A stretch of 64,000 nucleotides of DNA from Syngnathus acus (lineage: Eukaryota; Chordata; Actinopteri; Syngnathiformes; Syngnathidae): assembly GCF_901709675.1 (NCBI RefSeq), contig NC_051091.1:12620967-12684966 (forward strand). The letters run 5' to 3'. How positions within the stretch are numbered: the stretch's first letter is position 1; each line of letters starts with the position of its first letter. The notes beneath the pieces are model-generated. The model was not told where the DNA came from and searched no databases. It saw nothing but the letters and a program-made list of their open reading frames with translations. This document shows, piece by piece, positions 1-11,762 of the stretch. A program made the translations under genes and the position numbers.

Positions 1-278
1 CAGTGAAGTGCTGCATACTTGCAGCAGTTTGGTGTATGAAAGAAACAAACACCAGGAGGGTTAATGTTATCACAAATTTGATCATGATGTGATAATTGAC
101 TTTTAATGTCGGCTTGATGCATTCACCTGCTTTGTGAGCATGGAAATGTGTTATTCTGCAGTATTTTCAATTGTCTTGATTTTTTTTCTTTTAAGTGCTT
201 GCGCAAAAGTGTGTCAATGCAGGTTTGAAGAAGCCCCTTCAATTCATTGGCTGGGATGATTAACCCGTTTGTTTATGG

Positions 279-479
279 CAGGGGTCTCAAACTCCACCCC
301 TCGGGGGCCGCATTCCTACATGTTTTCCAAGTTTCCCTCGTTAAACACATCTGATTCAAATGATCAGTTCATCCTCACGTTCTGCAGGAGCCTGATAATT
401 GAATCAGGTGTGTTTAACGAGGGAAACTTGGAAAACATGTAGGAATGCAACCCCTGAGGACTGGAGTTTGAGACCCCTG
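279..479. mobile_element. hAT-type MITE with long inverted repeats
   Basis: The ends are CAGGGGTCTCAAACTCC and its inverse, and the whole 201-bp element is nearly a hairpin, since each half repeats the other in reverse. It is flanked on both sides by the 8-bp direct repeat GTTTATGG (271-278 and 480-487), the target-site length of the hAT superfamily. It has no coding capacity and must have been moved by a transposase from elsewhere. Confidence 0.85.
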
Positions 480-1397
480 GTTTATGGTGTTCTAAAGTCA
501 CATCTTTACTGTCCCTTTTCTTCAACTCTAGTTCTCTTTTGCCCGCCAAGAAGTCACATTATCATAGTTTGATCATTTCGATTTTGTTTTCCCCCTTAAC
601 TTTTTTTAATGTTCATATATATTTATATTTGTTTTTTTCTTTTAGAAAATATAATGTAATGTAAATTAGATATTTGGGCGATTGCTTTATTGTAAAGAAA
701 ATTTACTAAATTTAAAATCTTAATTTGATTTGATATTAGTCAATTTTAGACCAAATGAATACATTATAAGAATAATTTATTCAACACGTTCATTTTTGCT
801 TAATTTTTTATCTATGAGTGATCTGGCAAGTCCGTCCATTTTTTTAAATCAAATGAATTCCCAAAACATTCAACCCCTGATGCAAATAATGGTGCATTTT
901 ATTTTCCATGTCATTTGGAGGATTAAAAGAACTGTATAAAATCAATACAAAATACAGAATAAAACAAGTGCAACTGCAAAGTACCACAATTACAAACATG
1001 AACGACATAATCGTATACTTTTGCGGTCCCCTAAACAACTTTACGCTTTTGAACCACAACTCCCATGAACCATAGGCGCAGTGCCTCTCGATTCACGGTC
1101 ATGTTTGTAGTCCTGTAGCCGGCAAGCCTCATCATTGATTTGCCACGGTAAATACGAGTTTCATTTAATTACGGGGTGTCTTAAAAAGAGTCTTATTTTA
1201 ATACACACGGGGATAAATCTAAACCATAATATTGAATTAAAGCCTATTTTGTTCCCATAAATTTCAATTGACCCTGACGTTAACTTGAAATTTGTGGATA
1301 AATTCGATTAGGTAGTTCTAATAAAACAAAGAACGAGGTGAAGGAAATGGTGGGAGAGTCGACTTGCCGGCGGTCCGCCATGACAGTCGAGACGCCT

Positions 1398-1429
1398 TGA
1401 CGTCACACAGCACTCTAGTGGGGCGGGGC
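1398..1429 (+). promoter_or_regulatory. Candidate hp1bp3 promoter core (CRE plus GC box)
   Basis: A full palindromic CRE (TGACGTCA, 1398-1405) is followed 15 bases later by a GC box (1420-1429). It lies in a GC-rich patch (about 1340-1900) that stands out from AT-rich flanks, about 1.2 kb upstream of the first recognisable hp1bp3 coding exon. This fits a CpG-type housekeeping promoter with a non-coding first exon, but no transcription start can be fixed from sequence. It could instead drive a divergent transcript. Confidence 0.35.
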
Positions 1430-2090
1430 CCGTAAACAGAGGAATCGAAATAAAGGCTCGGACACTCATTTTTAACTCGCGAATATCTCCAGTTTTTCCC
1501 CATAAAGTCAAAGGTAGGGTTTGCGTTGCAGTTTCAGAGGAGCTCGGAATGCCGTACGTGGGAATTGTTGCAGGCCTGGGCGAGTTCTTGCAATGCTCCC
1601 GCGACGCCATCACCACCACCGCTCTATATGTGTGTCGGAACTGTGTGTGCGTGTAACATTAACCAGAGGACAAAATGGCGAAATTGGCGATTTTTCTTCT
1701 GCCGACATTGGTCAGGAGTTCTAAGAGAGCAACCGGTTCGAAATGCTTTGTCGACCCCCGGGGGAGTTCGTGTATTTGACAGTTTTAGTCTCTTAAACGG
1801 CGTGGGGCCTCCGCGAATTGAAGTAAAATTTGCCTGTTTGAATCCTTTCATAGTGATGGGCCCTGAACTACACCCCCCGGCCCCCCAATTCATTTTTTCT
1901 CGACATCCAATAGTGTGAATTTGGTGTTATTCATTTTATTATTTTGATTTTCGGTTTTGTTGGTTTTCGATTCATTTAAACTTTGCTGCCACCGTATGCA
2001 TATCGTTCTGGACATCAGGGTAGATATTTATTAGTACGTTACCGAGTTTCCCTAAATTGCATATTGAAAAAAACATGTCCCTAGTAAAAG

Positions 2091-2169
2091 CAAGAACCCA
2101 GAATCGAACCCTGGACCTCTGTACTGTGAGGCGGACGTGTTCACCAGTAGTCACGGTGCCGCACCTGTG
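2091..2169 (-). repeat. tRNA-derived SINE head, decayed
   Basis: Read on the minus strand, the segment has a tRNA-like arrangement: an A-box-like stretch, then CGTCCGCCTCACAG, then the B box GGTTCGATTCT. This is the head of a widespread fish tRNA-derived repeat. It is not a functional tRNA, because no acceptor stem or proper anticodon arm can be formed. It probably sits in the 5' intron of hp1bp3. Confidence 0.5.
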
Positions 2170-2582
2170 ATTGCCTAGTTTAGGTTTTTTTTCTTTTAAA
2201 TCACACATTTGTTGGTGAACAGCAATTGGGAAAACGTGACTGTAATACACTATGCAAAATAAAATTGTCTGATACTCGATTGGAATAATAGAATTATTGA
2301 TCATAAAAGTACCTGATAGTGACAGCCCTGCATAACAGATAACTTTGAAAGAATAGGGGTCGAGTATTGTACCTCTTTTCACATTTGTTGAGCAGTTCAC
2401 ACTAGGGCTGTCACAAACTTTCTATCTTTTTAGAATCGAGGATTGGTCAAAATAAAAGTTAGGTAGTCATGCACAAGATGTTGGATCGCCTAAGCAGCTT
2501 TATGTAGCGTCCTGTATGTATGTGAAGCAGCATTGGCATTGTCTATTTTTTTCCTAAAACATTTGCAGATCGCCCTCCTGTG

Positions 2583-5500
2583 ATGCCGATTCGCCGAGCA
2601 GCAGCAACTCCAACGCAGGAGAAACCCCCTTCGGCTGCAGTAGAGATAGGTGAGGACCGCGAAGAGGATCAACTCCGAGCTTAAACATGGCTATTTATGA
2701 AGCAACATAGAGCCAAAGTAACCTTCCGTGAATTTCCTTTTTTTTTTCATAATGATGATCAGGGAACGAAGACACCCCCAAGGAGTCTCCATCCGTTGAA
2801 GGTGATCCACCCGTGTCCTCCGCAGAGACCACTGCCAAGAGCGAGGCAAAGGCATGCGACGCGGCTGAGAATGGCGAGAAAGCGGACGATGGGGCCTGTG
2901 ACAAGTTGGATGACGGGACAGAGAAAAAAGAGTGAGTTCTCCACAAGTGCACCCAGGCACCACAACGGGGGACCTGCTGCGATATTTCACTCTGATAGCT
3001 CTTTTATCTGCTCGCATGGTCCATAGCTCCGCCCTGTAATGGCAGGCTGCTCGCTCCTCCCTGGTGCGATGTTACGTTCCCACTGTGAGGTGATTTTAGA
3101 TTGCAGATCAGATGATTAGAAACAAAAGGTTTGGTTGACTCGAGGGTAAAGGGCTTTCAAGCGATTAAAATATTTAATTGCATTTTTTGCATTGTTAACC
3201 CATAGTTAATCTCACTTTTCTTTTTATTGTGAAAACATCTTCTGGTCTATTATTTTAGCTTTTCCTGACTGTGGTAACATCGCTTCTTGTTCTTCTGAGC
3301 AAACGGGAGTGCACTAAAGTAGCTACGACTTATTTATTAAGACAGATGTTCTCAAATTTTCAGTTTATCCGGACAGAGTGACAAATGCAAGGACTGCGTG
3401 GCTGGCCAGTGCGCAACGCACTGCTATGTTCTCCTACTAAGGTGAGGATGCGATAGAGATAAGGATGGGAACCATCACAGTGAAATATCGCTCCTTGGCT
3501 TTGATGAGCTATGACAGTCAATTCTCCTCGCTGTCTCTTCTTCCAGGCTGAAGGATGGCTACAAGTACAAGAAAGCCAAAGTCAAGAAGGTGAAAAGGAC
3601 CATCCCAGTCTGGGCCAGCGTCACTGCCAGAAAGAAGCTTCCTGTTTCCAATTACGCCGGCACGCAGAACAGACTGGATCATCTCCTCATCGAAGCCATC
3701 ACGGTGTGTGTGTGTGTGTGTGTCTGTGTGTGTCTGTGTGTGTCTGTGTGTGTGCGCGTGTGCGCGTGCGCGCACACATGCAAGTCAAGTGAAGGTTCAT
3801 ACATGTCAAAACCTTCTTTTTGTACAGTCACAAGGATCTGGAGTTTCCTACCAGTCGGTCATAAAGTACATTGCCAAAAAGTGCCCCGACATGGAGTTAG
3901 ACAAGAAGAAGTTTCACATCAGGAAGGCGATGAAGAGGCATCTGGAGAAGGGCACCATCAAACAGGTGAAATAGCCAAATCAAGACGCCCGTTTAAAACC
4001 TCCTTCGCTGCTCATCACAACACGTTTTTCTTCCGCTGTGCTCTTAGCTGAAGGGCAAAGGCCTCTCGGGCACTTTCGCCATCGGGAAGATGACCTCTGC
4101 GTCCAAAGTAAGTGCCTGTTCCTGCAAGAATTGATGTCACAAATGCTGATGGTGATGATGGCGGTTGGTGTGTGTCACAGAAGGCCGGCTCTAAGCAGGA
4201 GGCGCTTGGAGACGCTCTGCCGCTCATCATTACACGTCTGTGTGAGCCCAAGGAGGCGTCGTACCTGCTGATTAAGAAGTACTTGGAGCAGCACTTCCCC
4301 AGTTTTAACATCGAGAACAGGTGTGTGTGTGTTGAAGGACATTCTGCTATGTGGGTCTTAAATTGAATACATTCTTCTCCTGCCCTGTACTCAAAAGCAA
4401 TTGTAGGCATTTGTTGTTTCCATTCTAATGTATATGCTGCTGTCACAATGTCAAATTGCAGATTGCTGTGTGAAAGTAAAATTCCGCCTTACCGCGTTCT
4501 GTATACCATGCTGAATCTTCTGTTGGGGAACTTTGGCTTGATGTACCGTCAATGATTCCCCCCCAGACCAGAAGTCCTGAAGTCGGCCCTGGTGAAGGCG
4601 GTGGAGCGAGGACAACTGGAGCAAATTACAGGGAAGGGAGCCTCCGGAACGTTCCAGGTAAAGTCACCGTCATTTCTACACATCTAAGTATTGTAAACCT
4701 TCATATAACTGCAAGTAATGCAAGCATTTTTAATTCAAACCGTTTTATCACAGCTGAAACGTACCGGCAACCAAGTGCTCCTGAAAGGCGGCACCTTGGA
4801 GGACGCCATCTTGGCGGCCATCACGGCTATGAACGAGCCCAAGACGTGCAGCACCACTACACTGCGCAAGTATTTAGTTGACGCCAACAAGGATGCCAAG
4901 GAGTACCAGCTAGGTGAGTCTGGCCCCCTCTAGAGGACATGCCTGTAAAACCACAACATCGCCAGCCATGTTTTTGTATGACAAAAGACAAACTGAATGT
5001 GTATACTGTTAAGTGGCCAATCTGAGGAGGACCCTGACAAAATGTAAAGTCCTCGGCTGGATGGAGCAGATCACCGGTCATGGTTTCACGGGGACTTACA
5101 GGCTCTGTTTTCCGTTCTACCCAAGGTAATACTTCTTGTTCAAAAAGCTTTTTTTTCTTCAAAATTAAAGTATCTCAATATGAATTTATCACTGGTGTTC
5201 TGTCTACATTGACTAAATGCACAAAAAGGCCAATCCACACTTTCCATGGAAATAAATAAAATAAACATCTAGACCTCTCAACTATTAGTGCAGACTACCA
5301 CTGCCCCGCTTTACTTAAGAAAAAAAGACAATTCATTCATTTGCCTGTGTTCAGCCCAACTACCTTGTATCCGGACAAGTTCAACAAGGTGTCCACCAAG
5401 CCCTCCTCCAGGTCCAGGCGGAGAGCTGCATCTGAACAGGAGGAGGAGGAGTCCGAAGAGGATGAGATGGAAGACTCTGAGGACGAAGCTCCCGTGCGAA

Positions 5501-6233
5501 AGAGGTGCGTGCTCCAACTGTTCTCTTATCGTTCCAATAGTTATTGTGCACCCCCAAACCGAATTTCTATTACTACCTATTTATAAAACATGAGTTGAGA
5601 ATGACTTTTAATCATTTTGATGTTCAAGTCTGTGACTTGTTTTGATTTGACTGCAGGTCCACAAAGAGACCCCCTCCCAGGGTCCGCCAGCTTCCTGCTG
5701 CCAAGAAGGCCAGCACAGACAAAGGACGCCCCCTGGCCAAAACTTCTCCCGCCAAGAAAGTGGCGGCCAAGAAGGTGACTAAAGCCAAGGCATCGGCTTC
5801 TAAAGCCACCACGCCCGTCAAGAGGCGAGCAGCTGCCAAGAGGCCAAAGACGCCCACTGTTAAACGCTTGAACAGACGGGGATCCAAGCGACCTGCCACC
5901 CCGGAAGAATCGCCGGAGGAAGAGGAGCCCAAGGAGAAGAAGCCTGAATTGAAAAAGGAGCCCGTGGCCCCGAAGAAGCGGGGTTCTGCAAAGAGCTCCA
6001 AGCCACCATCACCAGCCAAGCAGCCCTCTAAAAGAGGCGCTGCCAAGCGTTCAAAGCAGGAAGAGCCAGCGGAGCCTGAAGAGCCAGCGGAGCCTGAAGA
6101 GCCAGTGGCCAAGAAGCCAGCAGGGAGAGCAAAGTCCAGGCGCTCTGGAGCTGATGCTAGCGGTAAGCCCCCTGCCAAAAAAGCAGCTCCTGGCAAGGGG
6201 TCCACCCGGAAGTCCAAGAGAGGAAAGAACTGA
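2583..6233 (+). CDS. hp1bp3: Heterochromatin protein 1-binding protein 3
   Basis: HP1BP3 is a nuclear linker-histone-like protein that binds nucleosomal DNA and HP1 and helps organise heterochromatin. Coding exons: 2583-2649, 2763-2931, 3364-3441, 3547-3703, 3828-3965, 4048-4107, 4181-4320, 4567-4657, 4754-4913, 5014-5125, 5355-5504, 5657-6233. All junctions are AG/GT and phases add to 633 codons (632 aa; human is about 553). The start MPIRRA matches an internal Met of the human long form; the exon stays open upstream, so an N-terminal extension from an earlier exon is possible. An acidic segment (to about 104) precedes three H15 domains at about 148-215, 229-300 and 310-385, ending in the matching GKGLSGTF, GKGASGTF and GHGFTGTY motifs. 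An acidic stretch (about 415-437) and a long Lys/Ala/Pro-rich tail follow. The tail is longer than in human and repeats EEPAEPEEPAEPEEP. Confidence 0.95.
3704..3780 (+). repeat. (GT)n microsatellite at an hp1bp3 splice donor
   Basis: The array runs straight on from the last base of hp1bp3 coding exon 4 (3703), so the GT of the 5' splice site is the first unit of the microsatellite. It passes from pure GT to TGTC and GTGCGC variants and ends in alternating GC/CA. Alternating purine-pyrimidine tracts of this kind can adopt Z-DNA. Confidence 0.9.
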
Positions 6234-6817
6234 GCCCTGAGTCTGTCACCACCTCCGTTTTCATCAGTGCTCCCTTATTTGTCTTCCCCTTTCTTAATGG
6301 GGCAGTAGTTTCTTTATTTTTCTCATATCCACCATAGAAGAAGGTGGTACCATCAGTTTGCTTTTAATACGTTTGTAGAGAAGCGCACTTCAGCTCAGGC
6401 CTGACATCCTATAAGTGAGGGCCATGTAGCTTTCTTTTTGATTTTTTTTTTTTTTTTTTTTTTTAATTTACCTGGTCCGCTCCGTGTTGGCAGCTGGTTT
6501 TATTCCAGGAAGTGAAATGGTCATTTTAGTTCAGACCTTGAGCCTGTTCTAACACTGTGGTTCAAAGAAGCAGCCTGTTAAAAAATACATAAATATGCGT
6601 TGTTGCTGTTCTTATACGTCCAAACATCAAATGTCCCATGTTTTATTTTTATGTATATACATATGAATGTATGTGTGTGATAAAGAACTGGTTTTAATGC
6701 TTCACAGCTGTAATTCGGTTCGCAGCTCCATGTTGTGAATAAGGAAAAAGCTGCTTAGGGTAGCGTCTCCACCCCCTGCATGTGTATTTTTTGTGTTGTT
6801 AAGCCTTCTTTCCTAGT

Positions 6818-6823
6818 AATAAA
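6818..6823 (+). terminator. Candidate hp1bp3 polyadenylation signal
   Basis: A canonical AATAAA lies 585 bases after the hp1bp3 stop, followed by T-rich sequence. The 3' UTR it implies contains a T-homopolymer near 6440-6464. No stronger hexamer was seen nearer the stop codon. Confidence 0.5.
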
Positions 6824-7320
6824 ATGGCTCTTTGTACACTTCCCCCCCTTTGCCTCCCATACACAAGAACATATACAATAAGTTATTTTTTTCAGTGCAT
6901 TAGCTGTACATGTACAGTACTTTGATATTGTTAGTTTAGATTTTCTTACATTTTGATGTATTGAGTGGGTGAGGGGAGCTCTCTTCGGTGCTGGTTTGAA
7001 CAAAAATGAAAGAAACAGAAAATGTGTGCCAAGGCAATGTAACTATCACACTGAAAAAAGACAATACACAATGCTGGATGAAGTTCTTTTATGACTAAAT
7101 TACAGTAGAATGAAACTGACCTTTTTATTACTAAAATAATTCAAATTAAAAAAAAAAAACCAAAGGTATAGAATAAAACATTATTTCCACAACTAAAATG
7201 ATAATATACATTTATTTTTTTAATTCCAAGTTTCTAGACTGATTTAATTGTGAGCAAACTTTCTTAGACCTTAAAGTTTAAAAGAAACAGCACATTTATT
7301 CATTTAGCCGTGAGCGTGAT
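6824..7320. other. Intergenic, no recognised feature
   Basis: AT-rich sequence with homopolymer tracts between the hp1bp3 3' end and a GC-rich patch. No open frame, splice pattern or known repeat was recognised. Confidence 0.5.
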
Positions 7321-7327
7321 AACAATT

Positions 7328-7640
7328 AGGGGGCGGGGCGATTTGGAATTCCATCGCGTGGAGGTGTGCTACTTCCGCCTTCTGACTTGTGACGTCGCAA
7401 CCGTTAACAAGTAGCAATGTGAGAGGTGCGAACCGAGAGGCAACACCAAGACGAAAAGCACATAACTTCGCTTCCCGTTCCTCGACCTCTCCTCTAGCCC
7501 AACACCCACCTGCTATCTCGGCTTGAACAGAATACCTGGGTCGAAGCACCAGCCGAACTCGGACAGCCGGACTTCAGGTGACTAAAGGCGGCGGGGGCGT
7601 CGACGAAGACGATCTCGGTTGAGAAGGGAGACGGTCCGCG
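7328..7640 (+). promoter_or_regulatory. GC-rich promoter-like patch before the sh2d5 remnant
   Basis: The patch has a GC box (GGGGGCGGGGCG at its start), an ETS-like ACTTCCG and a CRE-like TGACGTCG within about 70 bases. CpG density is well above the flanks, and a CAG/GTGACT donor-like site lies near 7576. It sits about 1.3 kb upstream of the sh2d5-like exons, so it may be the old promoter of that gene. No transcript can be shown. Confidence 0.35.
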
Positions 7641-7779
7641 ACTGTTGAGACACTTTTGACTGTTGTTTTTTATGGAGGAAACTTGTCAAGATAATTCGAA
7701 GAGAATACCTGATGTGAGACTCTCAACGGGATCACCAATATTTGAGTGATGTTCCAGTTATTTATTATCTTTCTGTGTG

Positions 7780-7905
7780 TTCACAATTGTCATGGTGATC
7801 GTTCTGGTGTTTTTCTAACTAGGCTGTATGTATTTCTTTTGTTAACGTTGATTTCTCCGACGGCCCAAAAAGGCACCACCGCGATCGGTTAAAAGAGAGG
7901 AAAAC
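7780..7905 (+). repeat. Interspersed repeat, possibly an LTR fragment (copy 1)
   Basis: This segment is closely repeated at 39064-39202. Shared blocks include CACAATTGTCATGGTGATC and GGCACCACCGCGATC. Copy 1 continues into an AATAAA and a GC-rich end (CTCGGAGCCGCAACA, to about 8028), which looks like the R/U5 part of an LTR. No matching second LTR, primer site or target duplication was found, so the class is unsure. Confidence 0.45.
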
Positions 7906-8658
7906 GAGAGAGGAGTGAGGTGCGTACATGTAAAAAAGGCGGTTCTGTATGAGAGAAATTGAAGAGGAATAAAACACCCTTTTGGAAACCAAAACTTGTC
8001 CCTCGTCGTGACTCGGAGCCGCAACACTGACTTAGAATGTTTTAATTAGCTGTCTTCATTATATCTGCCAACAACTTGCTTGTGTGTATTTGTGGAATAT
8101 GGTGAGACGCAACACAAGAAAAATGTCATCCATGATCCACTTTCTATACCACTTCCAGTTTGGGATTTTTTAAAAATTTTATAACTGTTTTCCCCCAGAT
8201 GAAATAGTGTGAATAATTGACAAACTAGATTGGAATTTCCGTGTCTACTTTGAGTACATAGCATAAAATTTGAACACTGTTCAAGTAACACATGTCCAAG
8301 TGGTGCTTGGGATGTGTATAATTGCAATGTGGACCTTCAAAGTGGATAAAAATCCAATGCTTATCAGTATCTATATCAGTGTGAGGGCATCCTAAACGCA
8401 GAGATTGGCTATATGCCTTTAGTCTGTCGGTGTTCCTCTTTTGGTTTGATTTGACAAGATAAAGTTGACAAAAACTGCTGTTCAACTTAACAGTAAATAG
8501 AATTCTTCCTCTTTGTACATTGATGTGAACTATATGCATATGTGCAGAAATCTCCAGACGGCATGGGAGAAACAGCAGTTAGAGAGGATGGTGCAGTGAG
8601 CCAGCACTATTAGTATATTACCGCCATTATTCGACATCTAATGCTCCATTTTGGCTCC

Positions 8659-9124
8659 AAAGTATGTCGGGTCGTTTTCGGTGGACAACATCTGCCTCGA
8701 TGATCAGATGGAGCAGTTGCACAGGAACCTGAAGACCCTGAATGTAAGTCCTGCTGCTTGACTTTCAAATTGTTCCAAGTTCAAAAGCATTTTTTTTTCC
8801 CCATCCATTTTCTGTACCACTGTACTTCTGCTGTCAGACATGCAAGAAAAGTAGTTCTGTATCCCTCAAGTTCTCCATCAAAGCGTGAAAATGTACAACG
8901 AGGATGAAACGGTATGGATGTTTATTTCATTTTTTTTCTAACTGCACTTAACAATGGTTATGTGCTCCAACCTGTCTTCCGTCCTGCAGACCCTTCTGAT
9001 GGCCCACGCCCTTCGTAGACTATCACTGTCCACCGCTCGGCCCAGCGACTCCCATTTCGCCTTCGTCTCCCACAACCCGGGCAGCGCCGACCCCCAGCTG
9101 TACTGCCATGTTTTCAGATCCTAA
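8659..9124 (+). pseudogene. sh2d5: sh2d5 remnant: PTB/PID-domain exons with frameshift and early stop
   Basis: Three exon-like blocks match the N-terminal PTB/PID domain of SH2D5, an adaptor that in mammals also has an SH2 domain. Block 8659-8743 encodes KYVGSFSVDN and ends in GTAAGT. Block 8838-8911 encodes CKKSSSVSLKFSIK and then MYNEDET. Block 8990-9124 encodes LLMAHALRR through FAFVSHNPGS to CHVF, then a stop (9122-9124). Splice borders are kept, but the middle exon is one base short near 8887, and an in-frame stop lies just before block 1. No later sh2d5 exon, including SH2, was recognised before pck1. The position next to hp1bp3 matches the human order, which supports the identity. Either a decayed gene or an assembly fault. 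Confidence 0.7.
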
Positions 9125-11154
9125 CAAATCCAGCGCCCACTAGCGTCCGGTCTTTATGCAACAGTGCCCCTCACAGGGAAATGGCTGCTAACGTTAGCAT
9201 GGTCGCTAAAGTTAGCTTGGGTGTGGTTGTCCCGCCTGGGAGGGTCGCGACCGGTAAGACAAGATCGGACGGGTTCTGATCAGGGATCCTGCGGTGACGA
9301 TTGCATCTTTTTTTTTCAGAGCCGATGACATCGATTTTGTTGTCTTGTTTTTTCGCTGGCTAGTGATTTGCTTGAGGAGGAGGCGGAGTTCTCAAATATG
9401 TACATGTATGTATGTAGGCTAAAATATGTACATAAATGTCATTCACAGCAGTGAGTTATGGACAGGCAGAAATCTATTAACTACATTCGACTGAATATAT
9501 GTGTGCGTGCGTGTGTGTGTGCGCGTGCACATCCTGGAAAGTGCTGCTGCTGTTCAGACTGCAAAGCAAACACAGTGAGCAGACTCAGCACACATTGACA
9601 CGCGCACACACACACAGTCGGCCTGTAAAGTCCCCCCCCCACTTCCCACTCAATTCCTTCCCTGCTTCCTTTCTTAGTGTCTGTTTCCTACTTCGTCTGT
9701 CCTTCCGTGATCTCCCTGATGATGCATTTTGATTGCGAGGAGAACGGCCGGTTATGACTGTTAATCATCCTGGGACACAGCTTCAAAAATGTTTGGATGA
9801 TGATGGTTGACACATAATGATGATTTTTTTTTTGTGTAGCGAGTATGTTGCAATACATCCACTCTTTGCCTTGTTTTGTGCTAGTTTAGCTTAGCATTGT
9901 TGTAGTTTTTAATGTTTTGCCCTGCACACGTCGGTATCGTTCTGTTTTTTTTAGTGCCCAATCAACCCTGAGTGTGTCTTGCGCTAATCGCGGCATCCAC
10001 CCGTGTGCCTTCTGCGTTTTCATCCCTTATGCTTTTATTGCATCATATTGCCTCCAACATTAAAAAAATAAAGGAATAATCAAGGAAAGGAATAATCATG
10101 AGTTGGTCAAGTCGTAATGCTGCATTTGAAAAAAAAAAAAAAAACATAGCGAGGACATGATACCTTGATTTAAAAGAAGGCATTTGATATTCAGTGGAGC
10201 CTCCAGTGGAACACGCCCGGCTGACACTTTTCCCTGCAATTTGCCGCTTTCTCGGTTTTCTGAAAGGCACCGTCCGCCTTGCGTCGAAATGCTGCATGGT
10301 GTCAAATGTCAAACATTTTAGGTGGACCCAAATGCCTTCTATTATTTCTACTTTTATTCCGAGCTTCCAGAAGCTTTCTCAGCGAGGCCCACGCGTGGGA
10401 AAATCTAGCGCATAGTAAAGCCGGGCAATTGGAGGTGAGGGGGATGCTAGCAGTTCACTTAATTACACATAATTTCAATTGAGCTTCTGCTCTTGCACGT
10501 CAACGCAAACTGCATCATGTGCTGTGATGCTTTGATGGGGACTAATCAGAATGAGCATGCACGAATCAACACGCTTCTGTGAGTTTTTGTAACAAGTGGA
10601 CCTTGTTCCACTTGTTTTTGTGTCTTTCCCTGAAGTGGCAAAGCCAAGATGAGGGCTGTTGAAAACACGCTAGTGATGATTAACTTTGTCCAGCATCATT
10701 ATCTTTACACATTACGCAACAGTTGAGAACAACAACACTCAAGAACACTTTCACAACTTCATCCTTGCTCTTAGCCCAAAAGCTGCCTTCCATTTCATGG
10801 CCCTTTCAGCTTGCAGAGTAACTGCCTATCATCAGTTGTTGTCATAAGCATAAACTATTAATTCCTTTTCAAAACCATCTTGACCCCTCAAACTCCATTT
10901 TGGGGGGCTAAGGCCAGAATGGGCCCGATGCGCCGTTAATGATTTTCATGAGGATGTGATGGAACATGTAAAACTGATCACCTCACTCACAGCGCTACTC
11001 TGTGGTCATTGGTCCGTGAAGAAAGATAAATACCACCATAAAATCAGATAAGCCATTTTTTCTGGGAACATGTCAGTTGGAGTTTTCTTTCTTCAGACTT
11101 GGTGAAGCAGCATGAGGCCAGTTTGTCACCTCAACAATTGTACGTATATTGGTG
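9125..11154. other. Intergenic, no recognised gene
   Basis: About 2 kb between the sh2d5 remnant and a hAT element. There are short GT/CA runs (about 9500-9620) and homopolymers. I looked for the missing sh2d5 exons here and saw none. Confidence 0.5.
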
Positions 11155-11162
11155 TCCTAAAC

Positions 11163-11718
11163 CAGTGGTCCCCAACCACCGGGCTGCGGACCGGTACCGG
11201 TCCGTGGGTCACTTGGTACCGGGCCGCCAAGCCGCACAGAAAAAAATAATAAATTATCGACGATCAATTAATTCAGGTCAAGACACTCGTCCCGGTCACG
11301 TGACATGTTTCCCCAGTCGAGCCCGCAAAGCTAATATGTGGCGACAGGCTAACTAACCAGGCAATGAAGCATTCAAAACTGCTTCAACACATGGAGACCA
11401 AGCATCCTGCAATAAAAGACAAACCTTAATCACTTCGGGTGTCATTGTCTCCGATTACGTCTAGATGGGACCGGCTCGTTTCTGAGAAACAAACTCAGTG
11501 CTCCCAATAATTCAACATAATGGTGAGTTTTATTTTTGTCATTTGTACTTGTTTTTATGTCAGTCGTATCATTTTATTTCATCGTATTTATATATTTATT
11601 ATAAATGTATTATTTATTTATTTATATAAATGTATTATTTATTTATATAAATGCCGGTCCGCGAAAATATTTCTGACATGTAACCGGTCCGTGGCGCAAA
11701 AAAGGTTGGGGACCACTG
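11163..11718. mobile_element. Non-autonomous hAT transposon with BED-finger remnant (copy 1)
   Basis: Terminal inverted repeats CAGTGGTCCCCAACC and GGTTGGGGACCACTG, with a perfect 8-bp target duplication TCCTAAAC (11155-11162 and 11719-11726). The interior keeps a trace of a hAT transposase BED zinc finger: near 11350-11430 one frame reads NQAMKHSKLLQHMETKHPA and then stops. A second copy in the opposite orientation lies at 51789-52334. Confidence 0.9.
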
Positions 11719-11756
11719 TCCTAAACTACAAAGTCAAATTTTGGTATTCCTCAGTG

Positions 11757-11762
11757 TTTATT
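11757..11762 (-). terminator. Candidate pck1 polyadenylation signal
   Basis: AATAAA on the minus strand, about 450 bases past the pck1 stop and just before the hAT element at 11163-11718. Another minus-strand AATAAA at 12200-12205 is only 7 bases from the stop and is unlikely to be the main signal. Confidence 0.35.

Noticed and set aside
1526-1918. 130-codon frame in the GC-rich region upstream of hp1bp3
   Set aside because: It overlaps other frames on both strands and shows no domain; more likely promoter and 5' UTR sequence.
5624-6217. 197-codon open frame on the minus strand
   Set aside because: It is the mirror of the Lys/Ala/Pro-rich hp1bp3 tail; biased codon use on one strand leaves the other open. 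No domain, start context or splice pattern.
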